DNA from: Mycobacterium sp.
GTDB lineage: Bacteria; Actinomycetota; Actinomycetes; Mycobacteriales; Mycobacteriaceae
Assembly: GCF_004298145.1 (NCBI RefSeq)
Contig: NZ_SCRH01000056.1
Location: forward strand, 124,001-188,000
Length of the DNA stretch: 64,000 bases
Direction of reading: 5' to 3'
The position numbers and the translations under genes are program-made. Below, one piece after another: positions 1 through 8,783 of the stretch (position 1 is its first letter; each line of letters begins with the position of its first letter). The notes under the pieces are model-generated. The model saw only the letters and a program-made list of their open reading frames with translations, searched no databases and was not told the DNA's origin.

Positions 1-247
1 AGTCGCCCAACCCGCTGGACAGCACGTGCCCGGCCTGCGTGCTCACGGCGCCGCCGGACGCGCTCTGCAGCGGCATCGGAATGTCGACGCGCTGCCGACT
101 GGGCCACAACACGATCGCGCCGAGGGCTACCGCGACGCCGATCGCGATCAGCAGCCCGATGACGATCCTGGCGGGCAACGGATCAACGGCAGACGGGCCC
201 TTCAACGAGCCGGCCATGCTGTGCGAGTGGGAGTGGGAGTGCGTCAC
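1..247 (-). CDS. YibE/F-family membrane protein, N-terminal part (runs off window)
   Basis: This is the 5' end of a leftward gene cut by the window edge; 82 codons are visible. A GTG at 247 starts a Thr-(His-Ser)4 run, MTHSHSHSHS, followed by MAGSLKG and one strong hydrophobic segment (about residues 27-48, ARIVIGLLIAIGVAVALGAIV). This His/Ser-rich leader followed by a membrane anchor is what I recall for mycobacterial YibE/F-like proteins, multipass membrane proteins of unknown function. An ATG at 217 is an alternative start, but it would drop the His-Ser leader. Family assignment rests on the N-terminus alone and is moderate at best. Confidence 0.55.
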   Translation of the reverse strand, partial: MTHSHSHSHSMAGSLKGPSAVDPLPARIVIGLLIAIGVAVALGAIVLWPSRQRVDIPMPLQSASGGAVSTQAGHVLSSGLGD

Positions 248-279
248 CCGCTCCACCGTAGAGGCGGTTTCCCGGGTGC

Positions 280-1584
280 TTACTGGCGATAGCCGACGAG
301 GAAGTTGCCGAGGCGCTCGATCGCGGCCGCCAGATCGCGGGCCCACGGCAGCGTCACGATGCGCAGGTGATCGGGTGCCGGCCAATTGAACCCGGTGCCC
401 TGGGTGACCAGGATCTTCTCCTGCAGCAGCAGATCGAGGACGAGCTGCTCGTCGTCCTCGATGTCATAGACCTCGGGGTCGAGCCGCGGGAAGGCGTAGA
501 GCGCGCCGTCCGGCTTGACGCAGGACACCCCCGGAATCTCGTTGAGCTTGGTCCAGGCGACGTCGCGCTGCTCGAGCAGCCGGCCGCCGGGCAGGACCAG
601 GTCGTCGATGCTCTGGTAGCCGCCGAGGGCGACCTGGATCGCGTGCTGCGCCGGGACATTGGGGCACAGCCGCATGTTGGCCAGCAGGCTGATTCCCTCG
701 ATGAAGCTGCTCGCGTGGTCCTTGGGCCCGGTGATCGCCAGCCAGCCGGCCCGGTAACCCGCCACGCGGTAGGCCTTCGACAGGCCGTTGAAGGTCAGGC
801 ACAACATGTCCGGGGCCAGCGAGGCCAGGTTGATGTGCTGAGCGTCGCCGTACAGGATCTTGTCGTAGATCTCGTCGGCGAGCAGCAGCAGCTCGTGCTT
901 GCGCGCCAGTTCGACCATCTGGGTGAGGACTTCGCTGGTGTAGACCGCCCCGGTCGGGTTGTTCGGGTTGATCACCACCAGCGCCTTGGTGCGGTCGGTG
1001 ATCTTGGACTCCAGGTCGGCGAGGTCCGGCTGCCAGCCCCGCGTCTCGTCACACAGGTAATGCACCGGGGTGCCGCCGGCCAGCGAGGTCGACGCCGTCC
1101 ACAGCGGGTAGTCGGGGGACGGGATCAGCACCTCGTCGCCGTTGTCGAGCAGGGCCTGCAGCGTCATCGTGATCAGCTCGGAGCACCCGTTGCCCAGGTA
1201 GACGTCGTCGACGTCGAAGCGGGGGAATCCGTCGACCAACTCGTAGCGGGTGACCACCGCCCGGCGCGCGGGCAGGATGCCCTGCGAGTCGGAGTAGCCC
1301 TGGGCGTAGGGGAGGGCCTGGATCATGTCGCGCATGATCACGTCGGGCGCCTCGAAGCCGAACGGCGCCGGGTTGCCGATGTTGAGCTTGAGGATGCGAT
1401 GCCCCTCGGCTTCCAGCCGCGCGGCCTGCGCGTGCACCGGTCCGCGAATCTCGTACAGGACGTCCTGCAGCTTCGACGACTGCGCGAAAGTACGCTGCGG
1501 CCGGTGATGAGCCGACGGGTGCGGTGGCAGCTGGTGAGGCAGCTGATGGGTGGTCACACCACCAATGGTGCCATCACTGTCCAC
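280..1584 (-). CDS. aspC: PLP-dependent aminotransferase (AspC/AlaA type, Rv0337c orthologue)
   Basis: A 434-residue fold-type I class I/II aminotransferase. Visible signatures are the substrate-loop segment KLNIGNPAPFGF, the NPNNPTGAVY motif, ADEIYDKI (PLP-pyridine Asp), the FNGLSKAYR Schiff-base motif with catalytic Lys270, and a C-terminal carboxylate-binding Arg in DHLRIVTLP. It is near identical in layout to M. tuberculosis Rv0337c, annotated as aspartate aminotransferase but close to alanine/2-oxoglutarate aminotransferases, so substrate naming is uncertain. The start MDSDGTI matches my memory of the tuberculosis protein. It should make alanine or aspartate from glutamate in the cytoplasm. 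It follows etfD on the same strand after 29 bp. Confidence 0.9.
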   Translation of the reverse strand: MDSDGTIGGVTTHQLPHQLPPHPSAHHRPQRTFAQSSKLQDVLYEIRGPVHAQAARLEAEGHRILKLNIGNPAPFGFEAPDVIMRDMIQALPYAQGYSDSQGILPARRAVVTRYELVDGFPRFDVDDVYLGNGCSELITMTLQALLDNGDEVLIPSPDYPLWTASTSLAGGTPVHYLCDETRGWQPDLADLESKITDRTKALVVINPNNPTGAVYTSEVLTQMVELARKHELLLLADEIYDKILYGDAQHINLASLAPDMLCLTFNGLSKAYRVAGYRAGWLAITGPKDHASSFIEGISLLANMRLCPNVPAQHAIQVALGGYQSIDDLVLPGGRLLEQRDVAWTKLNEIPGVSCVKPDGALYAFPRLDPEVYDIEDDEQLVLDLLLQEKILVTQGTGFNWPAPDHLRIVTLPWARDLAAAIERLGNFLVGYRQ

Positions 1585-1613
1585 TGAAATTTGCTGACAG
1601 CATCAAACCGTGA

Positions 1614-4448
1614 TCAACGCTTGCCCGGCGGGCGAGCGCCGCGGGCGATGCCCAGACCTTTAACGGGTGCCGCGGGCTTTGCTGCGTCGCCCTCGGCTGC
1701 CTTCGCCGGCTCGGCTTCGGGAGTCGGCTCGGGTTCGGCGTCCGCCTGTTCGGCCGGTTGAGCCTGCGCCTTGGGCGCCGCCTTCTTGGCGCCGGGTCGC
1801 CTGGCGCCCGCGGCCATACCCAGGCCCTTCACCGGCGCGGCGGGAGCCTTGGCCTCGGTCTCCGGGGCCGCCTCGGGCTTGGCCTCGGCCTCGGGTGCCG
1901 CGGCCTTGGCCGGCGCCGCCTTCTTCGCGCCGGGGCGCTTGGCGCCGCCGGCGATCCCCAGGCCCTTCACCGGTGCGGCGGGTGCGGCGGGCGCGGCCGC
2001 CTCGGCCTTGCCTGCTGCGGCGGGCGCCGCCTTCTTGGCGCCGGGACGCTTGGCGCCGCCGGCGATGCCCAGCCCCTTCACGGGCGCGGCGGGAGCTGCG
2101 GTGGTCTCCGCCGTCGGGGCCGCCTCGGCGGGCTTGACCGGCGCCTCCTCGGCCGTCTCGGCGGGCGCGGTCGCCGTCGCAGCCGACGCCTTCGGTGCCG
2201 GCTGCTGAGCCGCCCGCTTCTCCGCCTCCTTGGCGGCCGTGCCCTTTTCGGGCAGCGTCGCCTTGTCGTACTGCAGAGACGCGAGCAGGATCTGGGCGAC
2301 GTCGAGCACCTCGACGCCCGTGCGCCCGGCCTCGTCCTGGCGGTCGTTGACGCCGTCGGTGATCATCACCCGGCAGAAGGGGCACGCGGTGGCGATGGTG
2401 GTGGCCCCGGTGGCCAGCGCCTCGTCGACGCGCTCGTGGTTGATCCGCTTGCCGATGTGTTCTTCCATCCACATCCGCGCGCCGCCGGCCCCGCAGCAGA
2501 AGCTGCGTTCACGGTTGCGCGGCATCTCGGTCAGGTTTGCGCCCGCGGCCCCGATCAACTCGCGCGGCGGGTCATAGATCTTGTTGTGCCGGCCCAGGTA
2601 GCAGGGGTCGTGATAGGTGATGTCCTGGGACACGGGGGTCACGGGCACCAGCCTGTTGTCCCGGACCAGCCGGTTCAGCAGCTGGGTGTGGTGCAACACC
2701 GAATACTCCGCGCCGAGCTGGCGGTATTCGCGGCCCAGGGTGTTGAAGCAGTGCGGGCAGCTCACCACGATCTTGCGGTCGACGGTCTCGGTGCCCTCGA
2801 ACAGTCCGTCCAGGGTCTCCACGGCCTGCTGTGCCAGCTGCTGGAACAAAAACTCATTGCCCGAGCGGCGCGCGGAGTCACCGTTGCAGGACTCGCCGGT
2901 GCCCAGCACCAGGTACTTCACCCCGGCGACGGCCAGCAGCTCGGCGACGGCCTTGGTGGTCTTCTTGGCCTTGTCGTCGTAGGCGCCGGCGCAGCCCACC
3001 CAGAACAGGTATTCGTAGCCGTCGAAGCTGTCGACGTCCACGCCGTAGACCGGGACGTCGAAGTCGACCTCGTCGATCCAGTTGGTGCGGTCGGAGGCGT
3101 TCTGGCCCCACGGGTTGCCCTTGGTTTCCAGGTTCTTGAACAGCACGGACAGTTCCGAGGGGAACTCGGACTCCATCATCACCTGGTAGCGGCGCATGTC
3201 GATGATGTGATCGACATGCTCGATGTCCACCGGACACTGCTCGACGCAGGCCCCGCAGGACACGCACGACCACAGCACGTCGGGGTCGATGACGCCGCCC
3301 TCTTCCTCGGTGCCGACCAGCGGCCGGGTGGCCTGCTCCGGGCCGGAGCCCATGACGCGGCCGAAGCCCGCCTCGGGAACGTGATGGCCGTCGCTCTGCG
3401 CGGCCGCAGCGTCGAAACCGTCGGTGGGCTGCGGCGTTTGGCCCAGGATGTAGGGCGCCTTGGCCAGCCAGTGGTCGCGCAAATCCATGATGAGGAGCTT
3501 CGGCGAGAGCGGCTTGCCGGTGTTCCACGCCGGGCACTGCGACTGGCAGCGCCCACACTCGGTACAGGTGGCGAAGTCCAGCATGGCCTTCCAGCTGAAA
3601 TCCTCGATCTTCCCGCGCCCGAATGTCGCGTCGTCGGGCGGGTTTTCGAAGTCGATCGGCTTGCCGTCGTGTTCCAGCGGCAGCAGCGGGCCGAGTCCGT
3701 CGGGCAGCCGCTTGAAGATCACGTTGATCGGCGCCGAGAAGATGTGCAGGTGCTTGGAGTGCAGCACGATGACCAGGAACGCCAGCATGACCGCGATGTG
3801 CGCCAGCAGGGCCACCGTTTCGATGATTTCGTTGGCGGGCTGCCCCAGCGGCCGCAGGATGACGCCGAACAGCTGCGACAAGAAGGCCCCGTTGCCGTAG
3901 GGCAGCGTGCCGTTGTTGACCGCGGATCCGCGGACCAGCACATAGGTCCACACGACGTTGAAGATCATGAACAGCACCAGCCAGGCGCCGCCGGTGTGCG
4001 AGCCGTAGAACCGTGAGTCGCGGCCGTATTCCTTTGGCTCGGTGCGCAGCCGGATGACGGCGAAGGTGGCGATGCCGAGGAAGACGGCGGTCGCGAAGAA
4101 GTCCTGCAGGAAGCCCAGCGCGTTCCACCGCCCGATGAACGGGATGTGGAAGTTGTCCTGGAAGAGCAGCCCGTAGGCCTCGATATACACCGTGAGCAGG
4201 ATGAAGAATCCCCACATGGTGAAGAAGTGCGCCAGGCCGGGGATCGACCATTTGAGCAGGCGGCGCTGCCCGAAGACTTCGGAGACCTCAGCCCAGATTC
4301 GCTGGACGGGTTTGTCGGTGTGCCCCGGCGCCGGTTTGCCGGCCGTGACCATCTTGGTCAGCCACAGGACGCGGCGTACGGCGAGCGCGACCACGACCAC
4401 CGTCATGCCCATGCCCACGACCAGTCTGATGAGCATCTGCGTCGTCAC
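1614..4448 (-). CDS. etfD: EtfD: membrane Fe-S oxidoreductase taking electrons from ETF
   Basis: Residues about 1-230 hold five to six membrane segments. Two [4Fe-4S] ferredoxin motifs follow: CTECGRCQSQCP from Cys295 and CVSCGACVEQCP from Cys395. Next come two cysteine-rich GlpC/HdrD-type CCG domains (CPHCFNTLG; HDPCYLGRHN; SFCCGAGGARMW; CPFCRVMI), then an Ala/Pro/Lys tail of about 200 residues. The Rv0338c orthologue, EtfD, is known to reoxidise the electron-transfer flavoprotein of fatty-acid beta-oxidation and feed the quinone pool. I chose the GTG at 4448 because GGGGAG lies seven bases upstream and gives MTTQMLIRL; a TTG at 4463 is also open. The tail is longer than I recall for the tuberculosis protein (about 880 residues). 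Confidence 0.88.
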   Translation of the reverse strand: MTTQMLIRLVVGMGMTVVVVALAVRRVLWLTKMVTAGKPAPGHTDKPVQRIWAEVSEVFGQRRLLKWSIPGLAHFFTMWGFFILLTVYIEAYGLLFQDNFHIPFIGRWNALGFLQDFFATAVFLGIATFAVIRLRTEPKEYGRDSRFYGSHTGGAWLVLFMIFNVVWTYVLVRGSAVNNGTLPYGNGAFLSQLFGVILRPLGQPANEIIETVALLAHIAVMLAFLVIVLHSKHLHIFSAPINVIFKRLPDGLGPLLPLEHDGKPIDFENPPDDATFGRGKIEDFSWKAMLDFATCTECGRCQSQCPAWNTGKPLSPKLLIMDLRDHWLAKAPYILGQTPQPTDGFDAAAAQSDGHHVPEAGFGRVMGSGPEQATRPLVGTEEEGGVIDPDVLWSCVSCGACVEQCPVDIEHVDHIIDMRRYQVMMESEFPSELSVLFKNLETKGNPWGQNASDRTNWIDEVDFDVPVYGVDVDSFDGYEYLFWVGCAGAYDDKAKKTTKAVAELLAVAGVKYLVLGTGESCNGDSARRSGNEFLFQQLAQQAVETLDGLFEGTETVDRKIVVSCPHCFNTLGREYRQLGAEYSVLHHTQLLNRLVRDNRLVPVTPVSQDITYHDPCYLGRHNKIYDPPRELIGAAGANLTEMPRNRERSFCCGAGGARMWMEEHIGKRINHERVDEALATGATTIATACPFCRVMITDGVNDRQDEAGRTGVEVLDVAQILLASLQYDKATLPEKGTAAKEAEKRAAQQPAPKASAATATAPAETAEEAPVKPAEAAPTAETTAAPAAPVKGLGIAGGAKRPGAKKAAPAAAGKAEAAAPAAPAAPVKGLGIAGGAKRPGAKKAAPAKAAAPEAEAKPEAAPETEAKAPAAPVKGLGMAAGARRPGAKKAAPKAQAQPAEQADAEPEPTPEAEPAKAAEGDAAKPAAPVKGLGIARGARPPGKR
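1617..2095 (-). repeat. Four in-frame repeats in the EtfD tail
   Basis: The C-terminal tail of EtfD contains four copies of a block of about 18 residues reading PVKGLGxAxGAxRPGAKK, separated by Ala/Pro/Glu-rich spacers of variable length. The copies lie near 2030-2092, 1919-1975, 1780-1837 and 1617-1665, the last one truncated (PVKGLGIARGARPPGKR). The blocks are basic and low in complexity, and follow the last cysteine-rich domain. Such an in-frame array can vary in copy number between strains. No function is known to me. Confidence 0.8.
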
Positions 4449-4712
4449 AGAAGATCTCCCCAATGCCTAGGTAATTCGGCCGGTGCTTTATCTGCCTGCT
4501 TAGGCCCCGCTCATCGTCGCATCCTCGGCGCTTTCGGCGCGAGATAGGCTGCCCTAACTTTCCGTTCATCGGCGCCTCTGGCCTGCTGATTGATGGCCGC
4601 TCGCGGGGTGTGACGTTCGCCGGAGTGATGAGCGCCACCAAATTTCGCTCAATGACCCATTTTCGGAGCCCTTTTTCCGGGTCCCTTTCCGGCCCAGGCG
4701 CGATCGTCCGCG
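4449..4712. other. Intergenic region upstream of etfD
   Basis: This 264-bp gap lies between the Hsp70-like gene and etfD, both leftward, and must hold the etfD promoter. No convincing coding potential is seen. A degenerate IdeR-box-like sequence lies at 4544-4562 and is discussed as a finding. Confidence 0.5.
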
Positions 4713-6389
4713 TCAGCGCCCGAATGGGGGTTGGAAGATGGGCGGGAACGGTAGTGGGCGCGTGGTCGTCGGCGCGGCGGTGGTCGTGGTCGCCTGCGAT
4801 GTCGTGGTGGGCGGCGCGCTGGTGGTCGTCGTGGTGCTCGGCGGAGGCGTCGTCGTCGTCGTGGTCGACGGCTCCGGCGCCGCCGTGGTCGTGGTCGTGG
4901 TGGCCGGGGCCTCGCTGGACGGTGGCGGTGGCACCACGGTGACGGTGGTGCTGTCGTTGGGTCCGGTGATGGTCACCGTTTGCGGCGGCGGCGGCATCGG
5001 CCGGCTCGGCGGCGACGTGGGAGGGGCCGGGGTGGACTTCGTCAGCAACAGGCCGATCGCCAACGCCGCGGCCACCAGCACCGCCACAGCGGCCCCGGCC
5101 ACGGTCAACACCAGCGCCGTGCGCTTGTACCAGGGCAGCCCACCCTGCTCGGGATACTCGAATTCCCCCGCCTCACTGGCATATTCACCGGTGGCGTCGC
5201 GGCCGGTGTAGGGCACCGGCTCGTCGGAGTCGGCATCTTGCGACCACGCCAGGGCGTCATCCACGTCGGTGGCTTGCGCGGCCCACGCGGCCTGGGTCAT
5301 GCCGAGGCCGGCGGTGCCGACCATCTCGGTCGGTGCCTCCACGGCCGCGGCCGCGGCGGTCGGAGCGCCCCCCGATGCGTACTGCGCGCCCAGCGCCGCC
5401 GCACCGAGGGCGGCGAGCGCGGCGGGCCGCGCCGTGCTGCGGACCGGCACGCCGAAGCGCTGCGACAACCGCGCGGTGATCAACGGGATGCTCGCGCCGC
5501 CGCCGACGATCGCCACGCCGTGCACGTTGGCATCCGGAATCCCATTGCGCCGCAACGTGTCTTGAAGTGAGGCGAGAAACCGGTCCAGCGGCGGGGAGAT
5601 CAGTTGCTCGAACTCGGTGCGGGTCAGTTGGGCAACCTCGCCGGAAGCCCCCGCGACGGTGCTCACCGCGGCCGTCGACAGTTGCTCCTTGGCGCGCCGG
5701 CAGGCGCCGAGCAGGCGGGCCTGCGACCCCATCCGCGCGGTGCCGCCGAGGACGGCGGTGCTGACGTCGGCGGCCAGCAGGTGATCGACGATGAGTTGAT
5801 CGATCGCGTCGCCGGAGAAATCGGTGTGCCGCACGGCCGGCCCGACGGGCGCAAACCCGGCATCGGCGTCCAGCAGCGTGACGGTGGTGCCGCCGGCGCC
5901 GAAGTCGCACAGCGCGATGACGCCGTCGGCCGGGAATCCCGGTGTGCCGCGCAGCGCCGCGAGCGCGGCCGTGGCGTCGGAAACCAGCATCGGCGCGACA
6001 CCGCCCCGCGCGAGGTCCGACTGGGCGAAGAACTCCTCGCGCAGCGCCGCGAACTGTTCGTCGGACCAGTAGGCGGGCACCGCGATGGTGATCGGGGTCC
6101 CGTAGCCGACGGTGCGGGCCATCGCCTCGATCGCCTCGACCGTCAGCGCCGCGCCGAGGTACTTGGTGCCGTCGGCCGCCACCAACGGGGCCCGGTCGCC
6201 GACCCGCTCGACGAACCCCCGCAGCACCAGCCCGGGCGCCGTCAGGTTCGGATTCTCTTCCGGCAGGCCAACTTCGGTGGGCCGCTGCTCGAACAGGGTC
6301 AGCACCGAGCTACGGGTTACCGGAGCGCTGCCTGCGCGGGCCGCCACCAGGTTGGCCACCCCGATCGATAGCCCGAGCGACTCGCTCAT
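4713..6389 (-). CDS. Membrane-anchored Hsp70-like actin-fold protein with Thr/Pro tail
   Basis: A 558-residue protein. Residues 1 to about 350 look like an Hsp70/actin-type nucleotide-binding domain: LGLSIGVANLVAAR (phosphate 1), LCDFGAGGTTVTLLD (phosphate 2) and VAIVGGGASIPLITARL (adenosine motif). No substrate-binding beta-sandwich or lid follows. Instead there is an acidic linker, PWYKR, one membrane span (about 427-452), then about 100 residues of Pro/Thr/Ser-rich sequence with long TTTT runs ending FPPIFQPPFGR. The predicted topology places the ATPase in the cytoplasm and the tail outside. It is annotated in mycobacteria as an Hsp70-family or molecular chaperone protein; the client and role are unknown. 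The next gene upstream encodes a protein with the same anchor-plus-tail design. Confidence 0.75.
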   Translation of the reverse strand: MSESLGLSIGVANLVAARAGSAPVTRSSVLTLFEQRPTEVGLPEENPNLTAPGLVLRGFVERVGDRAPLVAADGTKYLGAALTVEAIEAMARTVGYGTPITIAVPAYWSDEQFAALREEFFAQSDLARGGVAPMLVSDATAALAALRGTPGFPADGVIALCDFGAGGTTVTLLDADAGFAPVGPAVRHTDFSGDAIDQLIVDHLLAADVSTAVLGGTARMGSQARLLGACRRAKEQLSTAAVSTVAGASGEVAQLTRTEFEQLISPPLDRFLASLQDTLRRNGIPDANVHGVAIVGGGASIPLITARLSQRFGVPVRSTARPAALAALGAAALGAQYASGGAPTAAAAAVEAPTEMVGTAGLGMTQAAWAAQATDVDDALAWSQDADSDEPVPYTGRDATGEYASEAGEFEYPEQGGLPWYKRTALVLTVAGAAVAVLVAAALAIGLLLTKSTPAPPTSPPSRPMPPPPQTVTITGPNDSTTVTVVPPPPSSEAPATTTTTTAAPEPSTTTTTTPPPSTTTTTSAPPTTTSQATTTTAAPTTTRPLPFPPIFQPPFGR

Positions 6390-6479
6390 CTCCGCACCCC
6401 TGTGTCAGTTGTCCCCGTGGATTGCAGCGAGTCTAGGGCGCCGTCGGCACCGCGCGGCCGAACCGTGATCGGTCCGCCG

Positions 6480-7016
6480 CTAACGCAGGGCCGGCGGCAC
6501 CGTGATGACCGTCGGCACCTGCGGAATGGTGATCACCGGCGGCAGCTGCGGCAGCTGCGGCAGATGGTGGCGATGCGAGGGCTGCTGCGTCTGTTGTCCG
6601 GTGGGCTGCTGCGTCGGCTGCTGAGCCGGCGGCTGTTCTTGGGCGCTACTGCTGGGCGAGGTCGTGGTCGTCGGCGTCGTCGTGGTCGTTGTCGTGGTGG
6701 TGCTCGTCGTCGACTTGGGGGCGTGGTTGACGGACTGATCTCCCCGAATGAGCTCGGTGATGCCGAACACGATCAGGGCGATCAGGATGACCACGGAGAC
6801 CAGCCAGGCGATCAGCATCGCGGGCTTGCGATACCAGGGTTTCGGTTCGGCTTGCTGGTCGAAGGGGTCGGCGCCGTCGGGTCGCTCGAACCCGTGCGGC
6901 GGCTGGGGCGGGAAATTCGGTGGCGGGACTTCACCGGTCGGCGGCTCGCTCACACCGAAATCGGCATGCTGCGTCGGTCGGTTGTGGAAGTCATCGCGTG
7001 GACCGTTGGATGCCAC
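6480..7016 (-). CDS. Single-span membrane protein with Thr/Gln/Pro-rich exterior tail
   Basis: About 178 residues from the GTG at 7016 (an ATG at 7055 adds 13 residues; neither has a strong ribosome site). The first 70 residues are polar and Pro-rich. A PWYRKP motif leads into one membrane span (AMLIAWLVSVVILIALIVFG), then a Thr-rich stretch, QQPTQQPTGQQTQQP repeats, a His pair, and a C-terminal VITIPQVPTVITVPPALR. No enzymatic domain is visible. It sits between the Hsp70-like gene and lpqJ on the same strand. The shared PWY-anchor-Thr/Pro design suggests a role with its Hsp70-like neighbour at the envelope, which is inference only. Confidence 0.7.
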   Translation of the reverse strand: MASNGPRDDFHNRPTQHADFGVSEPPTGEVPPPNFPPQPPHGFERPDGADPFDQQAEPKPWYRKPAMLIAWLVSVVILIALIVFGITELIRGDQSVNHAPKSTTSTTTTTTTTTPTTTTSPSSSAQEQPPAQQPTQQPTGQQTQQPSHRHHLPQLPQLPPVITIPQVPTVITVPPALR

Positions 7017-7086
7017 GGCTCCGATGGTACTGACCGCGCCTGCCAATCTCCCCATGGCAGTCCGTCAATCGGTGCGGCGGCCGCAC

Positions 7087-7680
7087 TCAGAAGGTGTTGA
7101 CCTTGTCGATGCTGACGAACATGCCGTGCTTGGTCTGGTCGTTGGTGAAGCGGGTGCCATCGGCGGTGGCGATGATCGTCCAGCCCTGGGCGACGTAGGT
7201 CTGGTAGTCGATCTTGACGGTCGGGATGGCCCCCAGGTTGCCCAGCACCCACTGCACCTTGCCGCCGGTGGTGATGCTGACGCCGTTGGTGTGCTCACCG
7301 TCCTGCAACGGGGAGTTGGTGAAGGGTGCCTCGCAGCCGACGGCGTCCTTGTTGATCTGGCAGCGCGTCACGCCGGACTTGGTCTCGATGAAGACGTAGC
7401 CGTTCTGATCGGGCGGCAGCGGGATGGCGCCGGCCGGGTTCGTGGGGCCCGTCGGCGCGGCCGGAGCCCCGGGGCCGGGCGCGGCGGTCGCCGAGGGCGA
7501 CGACGGTGTGGACCGGGGTGTGGGAAAGGACGGTTCGCCCGCGCCCGTCCCGGGCGAGGCCACGGGCCGGCCGCCGATGACGGAGCTGCAGCCCGACACC
7601 GGGCCCGAACCGACGAACAGGGTGACGAGCAGCAGCGAACCACCGGCCAGCCTCCGCCGCGCATTATCCGATAACCGCAC
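7087..7680 (-). CDS. lpqJ: LpqJ-like lipoprotein
   Basis: A lipoprotein of 197 residues from a GTG at 7680, which has GGGAG six bases upstream. An ATG at 7698 would add six residues but lacks a ribosome site. The signal is RRRLAGGSLLLVTLFVGSGPVSGC with the lipobox cysteine at residue 31. It is followed by a Pro/Thr/Ala-rich linker and a C-terminal domain beginning about residue 90 (NGYVFIETKSGVTRCQINKDAVGC) with two conserved cysteines that may form a disulfide. Position and pattern match what I recall of M. tuberculosis Rv0344c (LpqJ). It should sit on the outer face of the plasma membrane; its function is unknown. Confidence 0.7.
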   Translation of the reverse strand: MRLSDNARRRLAGGSLLLVTLFVGSGPVSGCSSVIGGRPVASPGTGAGEPSFPTPRSTPSSPSATAAPGPGAPAAPTGPTNPAGAIPLPPDQNGYVFIETKSGVTRCQINKDAVGCEAPFTNSPLQDGEHTNGVSITTGGKVQWVLGNLGAIPTVKIDYQTYVAQGWTIIATADGTRFTNDQTKHGMFVSIDKVNTF

Positions 7681-7882
7681 CCACCGCTCCCGAGACATTT
7701 CGAATAGCAGGACTCAGGCTACGCATCCGGCACCGAAAGTTACTGCATTGACGCACCGATCGATGCGGCGCCGATGGTGAAGCTTCACCGCTGCGTAATC
7801 GACTCGCGCGAGTTTTCGGGGAATGACGGATTATCGGACGGCGATAACGGGGTGTCCCGGCTGAGGGCGGGGATCACGCTCT

Positions 7883-8767
7883 TTAGAAGAGTTGCCGTAC
7901 CGTGCCGTGCTCGGCGACGCCGTAGCCGGGCGAGCCGTCGGGGAGCGCAAAAGGCGCGAACTCGTCGTACGCGCTCATGGTCGGCCCGTGGCGCTCCCAG
8001 CTCATCGGGATCCAGAAGCCGCCGCGCCGGCCCTGCGAACGCATCGACAGCTCGGTGCCGTCGTCGAGCGTGGCGATCACCTCGGCAGCCAGGCCGCTGG
8101 CATCGCGCACCACGCCCAGACCGGTCACCGACTGCACGCCATCGGCGCGAAGGACGAACCCGTCGACGCGTTCGGGGACGTCGTCGGCAAAGAATCGCAT
8201 CGCGGTGATCGAGAAGTCCTTGAATGTCGCGAAGTACCAGAAGTACTCCTTGATGTTGATCGACTCGTCGCGGTAACCCCAGGTGCGGTCACGGATTCCC
8301 GTCGCATTGAGTACGGTCTCATGACCCTTGATCGTGACTGGCCCTTTGAGATCGACCGTCACCTGGAAGTGCTCGACGGGAGCGCCGTTCATCGGCGGGA
8401 TGACGTGATTGACGGCGTAATCCGCCACCGCCAGGCGAGGGGTAGCTCGCAGGTCCAGTGTCAACTCCGGATGATCGACCCGGATGTGGCCGCTGAGGTC
8501 GAACTCGATGGACTCACTGCGGTATGACGCCGGCGGCAACTCCTCGATGACCTCAATGGCGATGCCGCCGACGGACAGGCTGCAGCGGGCCCGCCTGCCT
8601 TCGGCGTTGGGAGACGTCGACATGTGCACAATGCCGAAGGCGTCCCGGGCCGCATCCCAGAAGGCGACGTAGGCGTTGTCCTTCCAGGCGGCTTTGCCGT
8701 CGCCGTGGGGAACGACGGTGTGCAGAGGCGTTGCGAGCACGTCCCAGTCGATCGTGGTGTTGGTCAC
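7883..8767 (-). CDS. DUF7065/DUF7064-type protein
   Basis: A 294-residue soluble protein with no signal peptide or membrane span. It has the pattern of actinobacterial DUF7064/DUF7065 proteins, beta-rich and lipocalin-like: an N-terminal WKDNAYVAFWDAARDAFGIVHMS block, a central GIRDRTWGYRD motif, and a C-terminal GGFWIPMSWERHG block. Such proteins often lie in lipid, steroid or xenobiotic catabolic clusters, but their reaction is not established. It is immediately downstream of the SDR gene (16 bp) and probably co-transcribed with it, opposite the TetR gene. Confidence 0.7.
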   Translation of the reverse strand: MTNTTIDWDVLATPLHTVVPHGDGKAAWKDNAYVAFWDAARDAFGIVHMSTSPNAEGRRARCSLSVGGIAIEVIEELPPASYRSESIEFDLSGHIRVDHPELTLDLRATPRLAVADYAVNHVIPPMNGAPVEHFQVTVDLKGPVTIKGHETVLNATGIRDRTWGYRDESINIKEYFWYFATFKDFSITAMRFFADDVPERVDGFVLRADGVQSVTGLGVVRDASGLAAEVIATLDDGTELSMRSQGRRGGFWIPMSWERHGPTMSAYDEFAPFALPDGSPGYGVAEHGTVRQLF

Positions 8768-8783
8768 GGGAAAACCTTTCGCA

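Noticed and set aside
4738..5211. Val/Gly-rich forward protein opposite the Hsp70-like tail
   Set aside because: Antisense of the Thr/Pro codon repeats; low complexity with no other support.
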